64,000 nucleotides of DNA from NCBI GenBank assembly GCA_963573315.1, contig OY752153.1, positions 992,001-1,056,000 of the forward strand. Direction: 5' to 3'. Each line of letters begins with the position of its first letter. The stretch's first letter is position 1. The stretch is from Entomortierella parvispora. Lineage: Eukaryota; Mortierellomycota; Mortierellomycetes; Mortierellales; Mortierellaceae. The translations under genes and the position numbers were made by a program. The notes beneath the pieces are model-generated. The model was not told the origin of the DNA. It ran no database searches and worked only from the letters and a program-made list of their open reading frames with translations. Positions 30,593-41,197 of this stretch are shown piece after piece.

Positions 30593-33535
30593 ATGGCTCA
30601 CCGACCAAGAGCCCGCTGCTGGGCGACATCTCCCCCGGAGATCATGGCCCTTGTGGCGTCCCATCTCCCCAACCCAGCCCATCGCGCCGAATGTGTTCTC
30701 GTTTCCAAAGCCTGGTCCGACCTGTGGACTCCACTCCTTTGGCGCTGCGTGATCCTCTCAACCCATGCACAATGCCAGCGCTTTCTTTCCGTCGAGAATC
30801 GTTCAGCCTTGCAGCGCCACGCTCACCATATCCGCTTCTTGTCCACTCCAGAGGGCAGCAACCTGGGCAACCTCCTGATCCAGCCTGATCTCCAAGGCTG
30901 CCAATTCTTGCATGAACTCGACATTGAATTTCCGCTTCCACCTCTTCCAATAAGACGGCGCCGTGGTGGTGGTCGTAGAGGCGGGGTGGTGAGACCGCCA
31001 GAGGAACCAGCGCTTGGAGCTGCAGAAGCTGCAGAAGCTGCAGAAGTAATAGTTGAAGTAGTAGAGGGAGCAGAGGCAGGGGTCGATGCAGCAGCAGTCG
31101 CAGCAGAGGCGACGACGGAAGTAGTGGAAGCAATGGAAGCATTGACAGAGGCGGTGGAGACAGCAGAACCGGCAGCGGTAGCGACAGAAGCAGAGGCACA
31201 ACCTGTAGAGACCGAGGCAGAAGCTGTAGAGGATATGACAGAAGCTGCAGAAGTGCAGGCTGCAGTGGCGGCAGCACTGGCAGAATTTGCGGAGGCCACA
31301 ATGGCCCTGGCAGAAGCTACCGTTGCATTGGCGGACGCAATAATGGAAACAGGGATGGCACTAGCAAGCGCCCCGACCACAAATGTTCCACAAAGCACAG
31401 CACCTCTTCTGTCTTCCCCATCCTCCCTTTCTATTGCTCCATCCATTGAAGAGCTGGAGCCCGCAAGAAAGCTCCTGCCCTTGAGTCTGATGGTCGAGTG
31501 GATTCGACGGAACCCAGGCTTGAAGCACCTGTCGCTCAAAGGCGATTTTGACGAACTAAAACTCCCCTCCGCCCCTGATTTTATCCAGCCTGCAAGCAAT
31601 ACCCCGACGCTCTTTCACCGTCTCGAATCGTCCTCCCTCGTCTCGCTTACCTTGGATTTCCAACAGAATCATTCGAACCAAAGGTTTGATCTCTATGGCC
31701 CCATCCAACGAAGCGAGTCTAGCCTGCCAGTATTGAATGGGTTGACCCATTTTTCGATCCGAGGATTTAGCGGCAATGACGATTTGGTATTATCGTTCCT
31801 GGAACGGTGTCCGAATTTGAAGGAGCTCGAGTTCCATGCTTGGCTATCCCCCTTGTCGTTTTTGAAAAAGATGGCGTCGTTGCGGGTGGCTCCTTCAGCT
31901 TCTCTTTCATCCCTGCCGTCCAATACGTCTTCATTGTCGGTGCTGTCATCATTCTTATCTTTGTCGACATCTTTGTCATCCTCGTCATCCTCCTCTTTAT
32001 CATCCCCATCGTCCTCTTTGGCGCTGCCCCCTCCATGGTCCTCGATCCACCTACAGAAACTAGAGTCGATGGTCTGGGACGTGCCTCGGGAGATGACGGA
32101 CAGGAAATTGAGCCGATTGCTTGGGGCGGCAGAAAGTGCGTATGGATGGAAGAGGCTTACGATTCCCCGCATCTCCAAAGGCTTTGGTCCTCTTTCACGA
32201 CAAGCCCTGATGAAGTATGTGACCCGAATCGAGTCCTTTGTCGTAGGCGGTGTCCAGGGTTTTGATAGCCCGTCGATCCAACGGTTTCTGGAATCCGCCA
32301 CTTCTCTGAAACGGTTCGAGGGTCTGAATCGAGAAGAAGACACGTCCCCAGGCAGTTGTCTTCGAGCCTACGATCTGAATGTGGAAGTCGGTCACCTCTA
32401 CGATGCAGAGGAAAAAGAGCAGGACATTGCTAGGCAGGAAATCTCTGCACCTTGGGCCTGTGCCAAGACCTTGAAGAGTTTGGCCTTGCTGATCACAGAT
32501 GTACCAAGGTCGGATATTTGTTTCCAGTATGACGGAACCCCCTGGGATGGAGAGGCCCATGCAGAGTACTGGGTTACGGACACATATGTCCAGTTTTGGG
32601 GATCAGACACAACTCAGGAACAGGAACTGTTGCAGCTGGAGAAGGATTTGCACCGAAGGGGTTATACTCAACTCGGACAGATGAAAGAGCTACAAGAGCT
32701 TTATTTGGGACAAACTCCAGGGAATTTTGTTCCGGCGAAAGAAAGTGAACAAGTAGCAGTAGAGGTAGAGGAAGAGATAGTTTTAACCGCTGCAGTAGAG
32801 GAGGCAGCGGCGGCAGCAGCGGCAGCGGTGGCATTAACGGAAGAGGCACTGACGGAAGATATGCAAGGTGTGGCTCAAACAGAAGATACACCAGTTGAAG
32901 ATGCACCAGTCGAAGATGCACCAATGGAAGAGACACCAGAGGAGGAGACATCAGTAGAAGAGGCACCAGTAGAAGAGGCACCAGAGGAAGAGGCACCAGG
33001 GGAAGAGGTATTAACGGAACAGGTACCAGTAGAGGAGATACCAGGGGAAGAGACGCCAGCAGTAGAAGTACCACTACAAACCGATGCGGTGGTCGGAGCA
33101 GAAGCAGAAGTCCCACCACAGCCTCAACAGCACGAAGAGAACGGTGAAGCCCATGGAGTTCTGGATGCATTTGATGCATGGTTCAGGGCGATAGGACAAC
33201 CTCGTGCTACCCAGGTACCACCGGCCCCCTCACGGACCAGGACCACGATGCTTCCTTTCCAGTACGGATGTTTAAGACTCTCGCTCGAATCGGGACTAGA
33301 TCTGATGAAGGATCTAAAGCAGTTGAGGATCTTGGACGTGAGTGGGATGGCCCATCGCATCGGTGTTGAGGAACTGGAGTGGATGCATGTGAACTGGCCT
33401 CGTCTTAGGCGGATCGAAGGTTTGCTGACCAGTCCTTCAGGATGGGCTGATGAAGCATTCCAAACCAAAAGAAAACAAGAGGTGGAGGCGTGGCTTCATG
33501 AGCATCAATGGGGGATTGGATGCTCATACTATTGA
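30593..33535 (+). CDS. Large F-box protein with Ala/Glu-rich inserts (980 aa)
   Basis: Single exon. The F-box lies at residues ~12-60 (PEIMALVASHLPNPAHRAECV, KAWSDLWTPLLWRCVIL). A first low-complexity insert (~residues 120-285) is built from Ala/Glu/Val repeats; a Ser-rich stretch lies at ~440-480; a second insert (~725-855) consists of acidic pentads like EEAPVEEAP. Leucine-rich segments between them (LKHLSLKGDF, LNGLTHFSIRGF, LKELEFHAW, LRILDVSGM) look like irregular LRRs of F-box/LRR proteins. Probably a substrate adaptor of an SCF ubiquitin ligase. The antisense open frames here follow from the repeat composition. Confidence 0.75.
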   Translation: MAHRPRARCWATSPPEIMALVASHLPNPAHRAECVLVSKAWSDLWTPLLWRCVILSTHAQCQRFLSVENRSALQRHAHHIRFLSTPEGSNLGNLLIQPDLQGCQFLHELDIEFPLPPLPIRRRRGGGRRGGVVRPPEEPALGAAEAAEAAEVIVEVVEGAEAGVDAAAVAAEATTEVVEAMEALTEAVETAEPAAVATEAEAQPVETEAEAVEDMTEAAEVQAAVAAALAEFAEATMALAEATVALADAIMETGMALASAPTTNVPQSTAPLLSSPSSLSIAPSIEELEPARKLLPLSLMVEWIRRNPGLKHLSLKGDFDELKLPSAPDFIQPASNTPTLFHRLESSSLVSLTLDFQQNHSNQRFDLYGPIQRSESSLPVLNGLTHFSIRGFSGNDDLVLSFLERCPNLKELEFHAWLSPLSFLKKMASLRVAPSASLSSLPSNTSSLSVLSSFLSLSTSLSSSSSSSLSSPSSSLALPPPWSSIHLQKLESMVWDVPREMTDRKLSRLLGAAESAYGWKRLTIPRISKGFGPLSRQALMKYVTRIESFVVGGVQGFDSPSIQRFLESATSLKRFEGLNREEDTSPGSCLRAYDLNVEVGHLYDAEEKEQDIARQEISAPWACAKTLKSLALLITDVPRSDICFQYDGTPWDGEAHAEYWVTDTYVQFWGSDTTQEQELLQLEKDLHRRGYTQLGQMKELQELYLGQTPGNFVPAKESEQVAVEVEEEIVLTAAVEEAAAAAAAAVALTEEALTEDMQGVAQTEDTPVEDAPVEDAPMEETPEEETSVEEAPVEEAPEEEAPGEEVLTEQVPVEEIPGEETPAVEVPLQTDAVVGAEAEVPPQPQQHEENGEAHGVLDAFDAWFRAIGQPRATQVPPAPSRTRTTMLPFQYGCLRLSLESGLDLMKDLKQLRILDVSGMAHRIGVEELEWMHVNWPRLRRIEGLLTSPSGWADEAFQTKRKQEVEAWLHEHQWGIGCSYY

Positions 33536-33744
33536 TTGAATTTGATATTAGCTTCCATGTATGAATAAAAGTGCTAGGTCACGAAGACACAAACTCGTTC
33601 ATAGGCAAGGAAGGCCGCTGGTTCATAGGAGACCGCAATGCCATAAAAAGAAAATGGGGGATTCTGTTCATTCAGTGGGCTAGTGTTTGTCTCAATACAC
33701 CTGTCCGACATCGTCGCATATATTTGGAGGCGATAGTCTATTCA

Positions 33745-35598
33745 TTAGTGTAAAAGAATCAGTTTGCCTGCTGGTTCGAGCTCGAACGCTCCTATCTCGT
33801 CATTGAACTTCTCTCCATAGCCGTTGGTGTTAATTATCGTGGCATTGATCCTCCCAGAGGCCACGTACATTACGTTTAGATTGATGTAGTTGCCACACCC
33901 ATAACTGGCAAGCCATACTCGGATCTGTGGAATGCCCTTGGGAGCCGGCGCAATTCCCGTGAGTCTTGCCTCACCTAAGAACCTATTCTGGCTCGTCCAT
34001 TTTCCTTTGCCTCGATAGACCCGGATGACCACCTGATCCTGGTAATCTTTTGTGGTGGTAAATGTGTACATCTTGTTGATAGTGCGGAAAGAGCTTCGGT
34101 CAGTATATTTGAACATCGCTCCGCCAGCAGTCTCGATACCAACGGTTGCTGTGCTCACACCAAGGCAACACTCGCTGCCGATAAAGTGCCTTTCGTCCTG
34201 GTACCAATGACCAAGCTTTGCTGCACCCAACACTGCGGTGGTTTCCGGGTCACTCGATCCATGGTATTTTTTAAGGGGACCAAAATACTTTTTGATGGTC
34301 GACTGGAGAAAGGGGATATTGGCGGATCCACCAGAGAACACAATGTCCTGGATATCATCTTTGGTATACATGGTGGAGTCGTTGATAGCCCGATCGATTG
34401 CCGTGATGGTCTTTGTAAAGAGATCCATGTTGAAATCCTCGAACTGGGATCGGGTCAACACTTCGGAGAGGCCTTGACCTCCAGACTGGAGGGACTCTAT
34501 TTCAATCAGAACCCAGTTTTGGACAGACAGCACCTGCTTGGCCTTCTCCACTTCACTTCTTAGTCGAAGGACAAACATATCATCACTGGAGAGGTCCTGG
34601 CCAGTCTTGTTCTTGTGTGCTAGGAGCAAACCGTCGACGACACGCTGAGTGAAATCGTTTCCGCCCAGGTATTGATTATAGACGGAGGAGATGGTAGCAA
34701 AATTTCCACCAACAACGTTATGGACCGAGACCTCGAATGTTGAGCTGCCGAGACGATAAACAAGAAAAGGTCTATTATATTCCATACCGTTGTTGAAGGG
34801 AAAGATAGCGGCCCAGGCTCTCTTGTATTCGCTCCAGGTAATTGATCGCGGTGGTACGGCTGACATCATCACGTCTTTAGTCTTCTTAGGGTCGTGTCCA
34901 TCAACATAAACTCGAACATAGGCGGTGAAGTTCCCCCAGTGCCTGTCATTGATGATTTTCTTTGTTTCAGTTCTTACATTTTGACCATTCGGCAAGACAA
35001 TGACTGTAAACATGATGCTACGACGGACGATCGATTCCGCGGAAGTTTTTAAATTTTTCAGGTACTTGTACGTGATGTCGATGAGGGTGAATGCCTGGTA
35101 TCCAGTGATGTTGGGTCTATTGTGGTAATTATCCTTATTCCGTGAACGCAACTCGATGGGATGGTCAACGTTGAAGAGCGTATTGAATGGGTGCACATAG
35201 TGCGCTTCATCCGTGCCATCCTTGATCAAAAGAAATCCTTCAGCTGTCCAATTGGACTCCAATGGCCAAGGCGAAGAGTGTGTTCCTGGACCGGTCAGTA
35301 TTATTCTCGGCTCACCGGTATCACCGAAGGCGAATCCGTTAACACCAACAAGTACAGCCAAACGAGCGGCACTAGATCCAACATCTAGGGGAAAAAAAAG
35401 AGAAATATAAATATGGCTGCCATTTCGATGGTGCTGAAGTCCGGTTCGAGAAGAGAGGAAGGTAGTGGACTTGTCTTTACCAATTGCAAGCGTCGTGATG
35501 ATATCTCCTTGTGGAGGATTAGACACGGTTACAGAGGTGAAGAAGGTCAAGACAAGCAAAGCAACCAGAACTGCAAACGGCTTGTTCAACCCTTTCAT
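33745..35598 (-). CDS. Secreted/ER divergent Hsp70-like ATPase (585 aa)
   Basis: Exon 1 is 35598-35481 and exon 2 is 35384-33745. The intron is required to build the phosphate-1 motif: TLAI plus DVGSS, with the Asp codon split by the intron. Residues ~7-25 are a signal peptide or anchor (PFAVLVALLVLTFFTSVTV). Other Hsp70 actin-fold marks are YNQYLGGNDFTQRVVDGLL (phosphate-2 region) and SGGSANIPFLQSTIKKYFG at ~390-408 (adenosine motif). The C-terminal ~130 residues do not look like a normal substrate-binding domain, and there is no HDEL or EEVD tail. Canonical DLGTT is changed to DVGSS. Probably a lineage-specific, BiP-derived protein; client unknown. Confidence 0.8.
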   Translation of the reverse strand: MKGLNKPFAVLVALLVLTFFTSVTVSNPPQGDIITTLAIGKDKSTTFLSSRTGLQHHRNGSHIYISLFFPLDVGSSAARLAVLVGVNGFAFGDTGEPRIILTGPGTHSSPWPLESNWTAEGFLLIKDGTDEAHYVHPFNTLFNVDHPIELRSRNKDNYHNRPNITGYQAFTLIDITYKYLKNLKTSAESIVRRSIMFTVIVLPNGQNVRTETKKIINDRHWGNFTAYVRVYVDGHDPKKTKDVMMSAVPPRSITWSEYKRAWAAIFPFNNGMEYNRPFLVYRLGSSTFEVSVHNVVGGNFATISSVYNQYLGGNDFTQRVVDGLLLAHKNKTGQDLSSDDMFVLRLRSEVEKAKQVLSVQNWVLIEIESLQSGGQGLSEVLTRSQFEDFNMDLFTKTITAIDRAINDSTMYTKDDIQDIVFSGGSANIPFLQSTIKKYFGPLKKYHGSSDPETTAVLGAAKLGHWYQDERHFIGSECCLGVSTATVGIETAGGAMFKYTDRSSFRTINKMYTFTTTKDYQDQVVIRVYRGKGKWTSQNRFLGEARLTGIAPAPKGIPQIRVWLASYGCGNYINLNVMYVASGRINATIINTNGYGEKFNDEIGAFELEPAGKLILLH

Positions 35599-36899
35599 AT
35601 TTTTTTTGAATGATGAAAAGAGTGCAGGAATGTGAGAAAAGAGATGTGTTGAAATGAGGGATGAGAAGAATATGAGAAAGAAGAGGAAGAAGAGGTTAAA
35701 AGAGGAAGAAGTGGAAGAAGAGGAATGTGATGAGAGATGAGGAGGGATGAGAGGAAAAGGAACAGGAGGAATGAAGAAATGTGAGAAAAGAGACATGAGG
35801 TGAGTACAGCGTCACTCAACTTGATGTTGCATTTACGATGTAAAACATACTGTCGCTGTACCTGTACAATAATAGAATTTCTGTTACTTGTTTAGACTCG
35901 CCTAAAGCCGGAGAGGATGATAGCGACAAGAACATCGATGATTTTTGCAAGCGGTGTAGCCAGGAGAGATCAGGCGGATAGGTCAAGAAGAAACAGAAAG
36001 ATAGCGGGGGTGCAGAGATGGTGTTGCTGGCACTGATAAGTACTGGAGTAGAAAAAAGAGAAAGTCGATCTTTACGTTTGAAGGACACGATTCACTTCCA
36101 TTAACCAGACAGAATTTAGCTCTTCCTCTCCATTGACCAAAAGGTATCACGAATGTTCACAGCATAATAGAGATTTATTTTTCTCAAAGAACATGTTCAG
36201 TACAAAAGCCTAAAGGTGCCATTTTCGCACAGATGCTCACTTTGGCGTTGAACAACGGCTGTTGAATTTCAGTTGCTGTGCTCGTTTGAGCGGCCTTTTT
36301 TTTTTTTTTTTGTGATCGTCGAGTTTTTATTATGTTCGCTCTGTTTACTTGTGACAATTGTCGAAGTTGGTTAACATTTGCTGATTCGAGGTTCAGTGGG
36401 TCCATTCTTGCTCGGTTTACATCAAGGTCGACGACGAATGGATTGCGAGGTCGGGCTGGAAGCAGTTTGCGGTGAAAGGTCAGGCAGGTCCTTCGAAATT
36501 CGTGAAGACGAGTTTTGATACAGAAAGTGAAGGTTTAGGACACTGGACACAAAGAAACTTTATCCCTCCAGCGAAAAATGGATCCACTTCTTTGGTCCTT
36601 TGAAGCGTCCAACACCAGCGGGAAAAAAAGGAGTTCCACTGGATTGAGAGCCACAGAGTTTCAGCTTTCTTGGGGTTCGTACAAAAACCTCTGTGCCAGT
36701 GCTCTCATTCCTTTGTTTGTCTGCTCTCTTTGTGGTTTCCCGAGGATTTTTACAAAAACCTCTGAGCCAGTGCTCCCATTGCTTTTCGTAACATACAGTA
36801 GTCTACATGTGGGTGATGTTGTTTCCCGTTTTCTATCCTTTCCTGACTCTTCATACACAAAATCTACTTTCCCACCGGTTCAAATTCACATTTTTCAAG
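35599..36899. other. Intergenic, no gene recognised
   Basis: 35600-35800 is a purine-rich (plus strand) leader of the Hsp70-like gene with GAAGAG-type repeats. A T run lies at ~36298-36311. Between 36660 and 36780 a sequence block (ACAAAAACCTCTG-GCCAGTGCTC) occurs twice about 75 bases apart. Open frames are short. Confidence 0.45.
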
Positions 36900-37320
36900 T
36901 TTAATAGTGCCTTGATTGATTTACAAGGATTCCTCAAGCTACTCGTCAGGATGCGACGCGTTATCTTGCAAGATGCAGCGATGTTGCAGGAAATGAAAAG
37001 TCCTGATGGGGATACCATGAAGAATGAACTCACTGAGTCCTTGCCGGAGATCTTCGAGTGTCCTTTGCTTGTGGACTTCAAAGAGCAACTCCTGCAGGCG
37101 GTGGAGCGACACCGGAAGGAGGAAAGCATCATCAGACTCATCCAGGAACTCAACAGCACCGCAATTGCTAACGCCCTCAATCATTAACAACAAGGTGACT
37201 GCAATTGGCACCGACCTCAACGCGAAACTCACATCAATGGAAGACCGTCTATCATTTGCGTTTTCTGGATCAGCCACCAAGACAACAGCACTCAAGCAAA
37301 AGTTGGGTATGAACGAGTAA
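36900..37320 (+). pseudogene. Possible transposon-derived coding relic
   Basis: One frame reads LVRMRRVILQDAAMLQEM, PEIFECPLLVDFKEQLLQAV and RKEESIIRLIQEL to a stop at 37187. A second frame continues with NNKVTAIGTDLNAKL and MEDRLSFAF to a stop at 37320. The helical RRVILQDAAxL signature followed by a short coiled region is, from memory, like the C-terminal part of Crypton/GCR1-type proteins of early-diverging fungi. I am not sure of this. The frame change and missing N-terminus argue for a relic. Confidence 0.35.
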
Positions 37321-37581
37321 TACTCTCAGTTTGTTGACCATGTGTCACGTCAGCGACAATAGCTCCAACAGATTCACCAGATTCAACAAAGTCAGATGGG
37401 CACCCCGTTTTGATTGTCCATTGGCTTCACTCGTCCAAGTCGTCCTCCAATTCGCTTCATAATCTGTTCGCTCAACATAGGGCACCTCTGCCTCAATTGC
37501 ATATTCAGGCTCTCTGACATAGGCGACATAGAGGTTTTTGGGTTTTTATGAGTTTAGCTGAGGATGAGGATGCTGTCATCC

Positions 37582-39749
37582 TTAGATAGGTGGGAACACA
37601 ACTTTGAGCACATCCTGTACAACATCTGCGGCCGTCTTTGTGTCTTGATCACCGAGTCCCTCCGAGGAAGATTGTTGGGATGATTGCGAAAAGTCACTCG
37701 AAGATCTAAGCGACGTCGACGAAGGATGATGGGAAGGAGGACTGCCTCCATGTTCCCGGGCTTGCTGGATCCTTTGTATCCGAGCAGACTTGAGCTGTAG
37801 TCGGTGAGAAAACACCTTTTCCGCTGCGATGGTTAGCAGCTCTGGGGTCACAAATTTGGATTGGAATATGGCCGCCAGCGTCCTAGTAAAATACATAAAC
37901 GAGGGTCGAGGGTTAAGAGGAGGATATGAAAAATGGGGTACACTCACTTAGAAAAAAAATTATTCAAAGAATATGTACTTCATAATTGCTTCCAGGTCTA
38001 GTCCTGCACGCGCCGTCAGCCCTCCATGAACAGCCTCGTGTGTCCTGATGGCAACAATCACATCTCGAATGTAACGAGTCATATCATTGGCAACTGTCAC
38101 TGTTTTCATCCTTTTTGAAAGCTCATCCCAATCCTACAACATCAGGTAGAATCCCAATAAAAGACGTCAGGAAAAAATTAAAGTGAAAAGTCGGCAACTC
38201 GGGCTGTCAGCAAGAGCACCATAGTGGAACAGCGACAAGGAAGGAAACTTACCGTTCGACGGAAGAGAACATGCCTTCGATTGGGTATAGATTGAGGCTT
38301 TGGTTGTGGTGTTGAGAAATAGTAGGAGCCATTGATTGCAAAGTAATCAAGCTGAATAAAAAATAAAAGACAAATGGACACGTGGAAAGTTAGAAAAACA
38401 GGATAAATCTTGTCAAATAATTACTATCGATATGACCCCTTCATGTTTATGTCACATACCAACTGCTTGGGTATATTGTCGGGTACGGTCGGTGAGCTGA
38501 AGATTGCGACTACAATCAAATCTGGAAAAACATAACGGTTCCTGTCGTTGATCTCCCTCGTGATAATCATCTACAACAACCAAATGTAAAGGTCAATTTC
38601 AACATCAGAACCCTGACGAGGGCAAGACAAAAGTAGTTCCTTGTCCCCTCACCTCCATAATCACTGCAAAGATCTCCTGGCTTGCATTCTCTAGCCCATC
38701 CAAGATGATAGCCTGAGCTATTCGTCGACCACCATAGGTTACACCAGAAGCCTCTTCCATTCCGCCTCCTGTCCCCGCTATTGAAACACTCTCGTGCCTT
38801 CGTCTGGGGAATGTAAAGTCGACAGGCGTTACAGGGGTTTGACTGCTGCTAGTTCCTGTTGTGGCACTGGCAGCATTCAGGCCAGATCCTGCTGCTCCCG
38901 CTCCTATTGCTGTTGATGTCCCTGTCGAGTATTGCTGTTGCAGCTGAGTTGAGGTAGATGAGGCTGTAGGGGCAAAGTAGGACAATTGCTGTGACCGCCG
39001 GGAGGTCCGCATATGGATACTCCCAGTGTCCACTGGATCTCGCTCGCTTGCTGTTCTGAATGAGATGATGGATGGCGTCATGGTCTCTGACGGGCGTATG
39101 CTGTAGTCGGACGCCTCTGAATGATTCGTTTGGATGGATCGACGAGATCTCTCTGTTCGCTGCCGGGCACCGCCGCGCTGGGTATTGTCATCCGTATAAG
39201 GCTGATAGTTGTTGCCTAAGGCCGATGCTTGATTATGTTGGTGGTGCTGGTGCTGTGGATGGCCCTGGTTGTGGTGGTGGTTATGGTTGTTATGGTGGTG
39301 CAGATGATGGTTGACGCTTCCTGGGAGCTGATATTGAGTGGAGGGCGTGGATGAGTTGGTGTGGATGTCAGCATGACGTCCGCTAATGGCAGCAATGATA
39401 TCGGCTCTGGTTTGCTGTCCATGGCAGACGATAGTCGCGGTTGTCAGGCCAAAGACTGTGGCACAGTGCTATTTGGGGGAGAACATGAAGACAGGTCAGG
39501 GACAACAGAGCCTCCACTTTAATACACCCAAAAATCATTCCAAAAGAAATCGCTGTTCTCCTGTACCTGCTCAACGACGCTTTTGAGCTCGGGTAGGATT
39601 TCTGGCGTGGTGTGTAGAACGAGGTGCTTTCCTTTGGCCACCAGACAGATGAGAATGGAGAGAAAAATCTCTTCAGAGAATGCGATCCCAGAGGTCTTTT
39701 TGATGGCGGCCATCCTGCTCCGAATCCAGGCCCTGTTTGCGGGGGCCAT
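37582..39749 (-). CDS. Degenerate AAA+ protein of the MoxR/magnesium-chelatase (ChlI)-like type, 554 aa
   Basis: Six exons: 39749-39567, 39468-38653, 38570-38460, 38351-38253, 38133-37979, 37882-37582; 1665 nt with all phases consistent. The N-terminus (IRSRMAAIKKTSGIAF) leads to a strand LVAKGKHLVLHTTPEI where a P-loop would be expected, but no GxxxxGK[S/T] Walker A is present. An insert of ~170 residues is His/Asn-rich (nt ~39222-39305), then Ser/Thr-rich. A Walker-B-like strand follows (QAIILDGLENASQEIFAVIME), then FPDLIVVAIFSS (sensor-1 position) and a C-terminal lid helix set (TARAGLDLEAIM, FVTPELLTIAAEKVF). The likely role is structural or regulatory. ATP hydrolysis is doubtful. Confidence 0.65.
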
Positions 39750-40160
39750 TGTGGCAATCCTAGGTTGTGACTCTGATACTGTTCAATGGATGTGTTTGTG
39801 AGGCAAAGAAGGGAAGGTACGGAATAGCAAGTGAATGTGAATGAATGAATGAATGCAAGCATGAATGGAAAGGGAAATTTCAGATTAAGGGGTGCTCATT
39901 TTCTCTCCTCGTTTCGTGACCGCGTGCGGTCGTGTCCTCAAATGTCCCCAAAAAGGGTGGAAAGACTCCAAGAGAAAACATGTCCAACCAGGTGTCAGAG
40001 CCAATCCTCAAGCACCGCTTTCTTTCTCTTTTTTTCTTTTTTTTTTTTTTTTTTTTTTTTTTTGCAGTCAAAGGCGCGTGGAAATTAAAGCCTGGTCATA
40101 TTACGAAAACACCTTTCTTTCCAAATTCCTTTCACAAACCCACACCAGATAACCCAAGCC

Positions 40161-41077
40161 ATGCAGATCTCAGTCGCCGCAGAATCTGCCGGTTATAGAT
40201 CGGTTTTTGATCCCAACCAGGCCCTTGCCGATGAACGGCATTATAACAGCCTTGTCCAGGCGCATGGTAATGGCCTAATGACGTTTGTACAAGTAATGGA
40301 ATGGTTACTGACCTGCTTCTGCTTTTTGACACAGGATCCATGATGGCCATTGCCTTCCTCATCGTCTTGCCAACGGGGGCAATAATTGCGCGACTGATCT
40401 CACACCAGCGCCGTATCTTTCAGTTCCACCCCTACATTCAGTCCACAGGGTTTTGCCTCGTTCTTGCCGCGTTAGGTTGCATTCTTGCTGCGGTCTACAA
40501 GTATCGCGAGGGGACCAAAGAGGTCACTCTAACGACCCATTCGAAATTTGGGGTTTTCGTGATCTCAGCACTCTTCCTTCAGATAATTTTTGCAGTGCTT
40601 ATGCTCGCTACTTATGAGCCTGCCAGAGGCAATCAGCAACCGCTACGTTCGCGGATTACCTCAGCGTTGCATCGCACCTGGGGCTATGTCGTCCTCATCT
40701 GCGGGTTCACTCAAGTGAATCTGGGTATTAAGAACTATGTGGAATGGATAAAGGGAAAACAGGCAGCTCTTATTGTTTATTACGTTTGGGTGTCTATCCT
40801 GGCAGCCATCTTTGTCTTTGGCACCCTATTCAAGTACTGGAGGGATCGAAGGACAAAAATCCATATCCAAGAGCAAGGAAGGCTTGCTGGGGAACTCAAA
40901 AACGAGGAGGACCCTCATCAACAGCAGCAGTTGCCACCGCAACTAGCTTCAGCCAATGCCGCCGCTGGCAGCGACGAGGGTCGTCTTCAATGGCAGCAGT
41001 TACCACCGCAGCCAACTTCTGCCACTGCCGCTGGCAGCGACAAGGACCCTCGTCAACAGCAGCAGTTGCCACCGTAG
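40161..41077 (+). CDS. Cytochrome b561-domain membrane protein (282 aa)
   Basis: Exons 40161-40266 and 40335-41077 (849 nt). Five to six transmembrane helices carry the paired histidines of the b561 fold: HGSMMAIAFLIVLP, FHPYIQSTGFCLVL, THSKFGVFVISAL and LHRTWGYVVLICGF. Such proteins pass electrons across membranes from ascorbate- or DOMON-type donors to iron or other acceptors; the partner is unknown here. The C-terminal cytosolic tail is Gln/Pro-rich, made of about three imperfect ~60-nt repeats (40910-41075; QQQQLPPQ-type units). A poly-T tract of about 25 bases precedes the gene (40036-40063). Confidence 0.8.
40912..41075 (+). repeat. Intragenic tandem repeats in the b561 tail
   Basis: Three diverged copies of a unit encoding roughly D-P-x-Q-Q-Q-Q-L-P-P-Q-x-A-S-A-x-A-A-G-S-D at the C-terminus of the cytochrome b561-like protein. 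Confidence 0.7.
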
Positions 41078-41197
41078 TCAACCTCTCCCACATAGCCAAC
41101 AGCGTAGCGTATTACACAAGTTGAAATATCACCAAAGAACTTTTATTTACATGAGAAAGATATTTCTCTTCTTACAATCTTTGTGTGTATCTTTTTT

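Noticed and set aside
30642-31599. Minus-strand Leu/Pro-rich and Ser/Ala-rich frames in the large F-box gene
   Set aside because: Antisense of the Ala/Glu codon repeats; no start context or domain.
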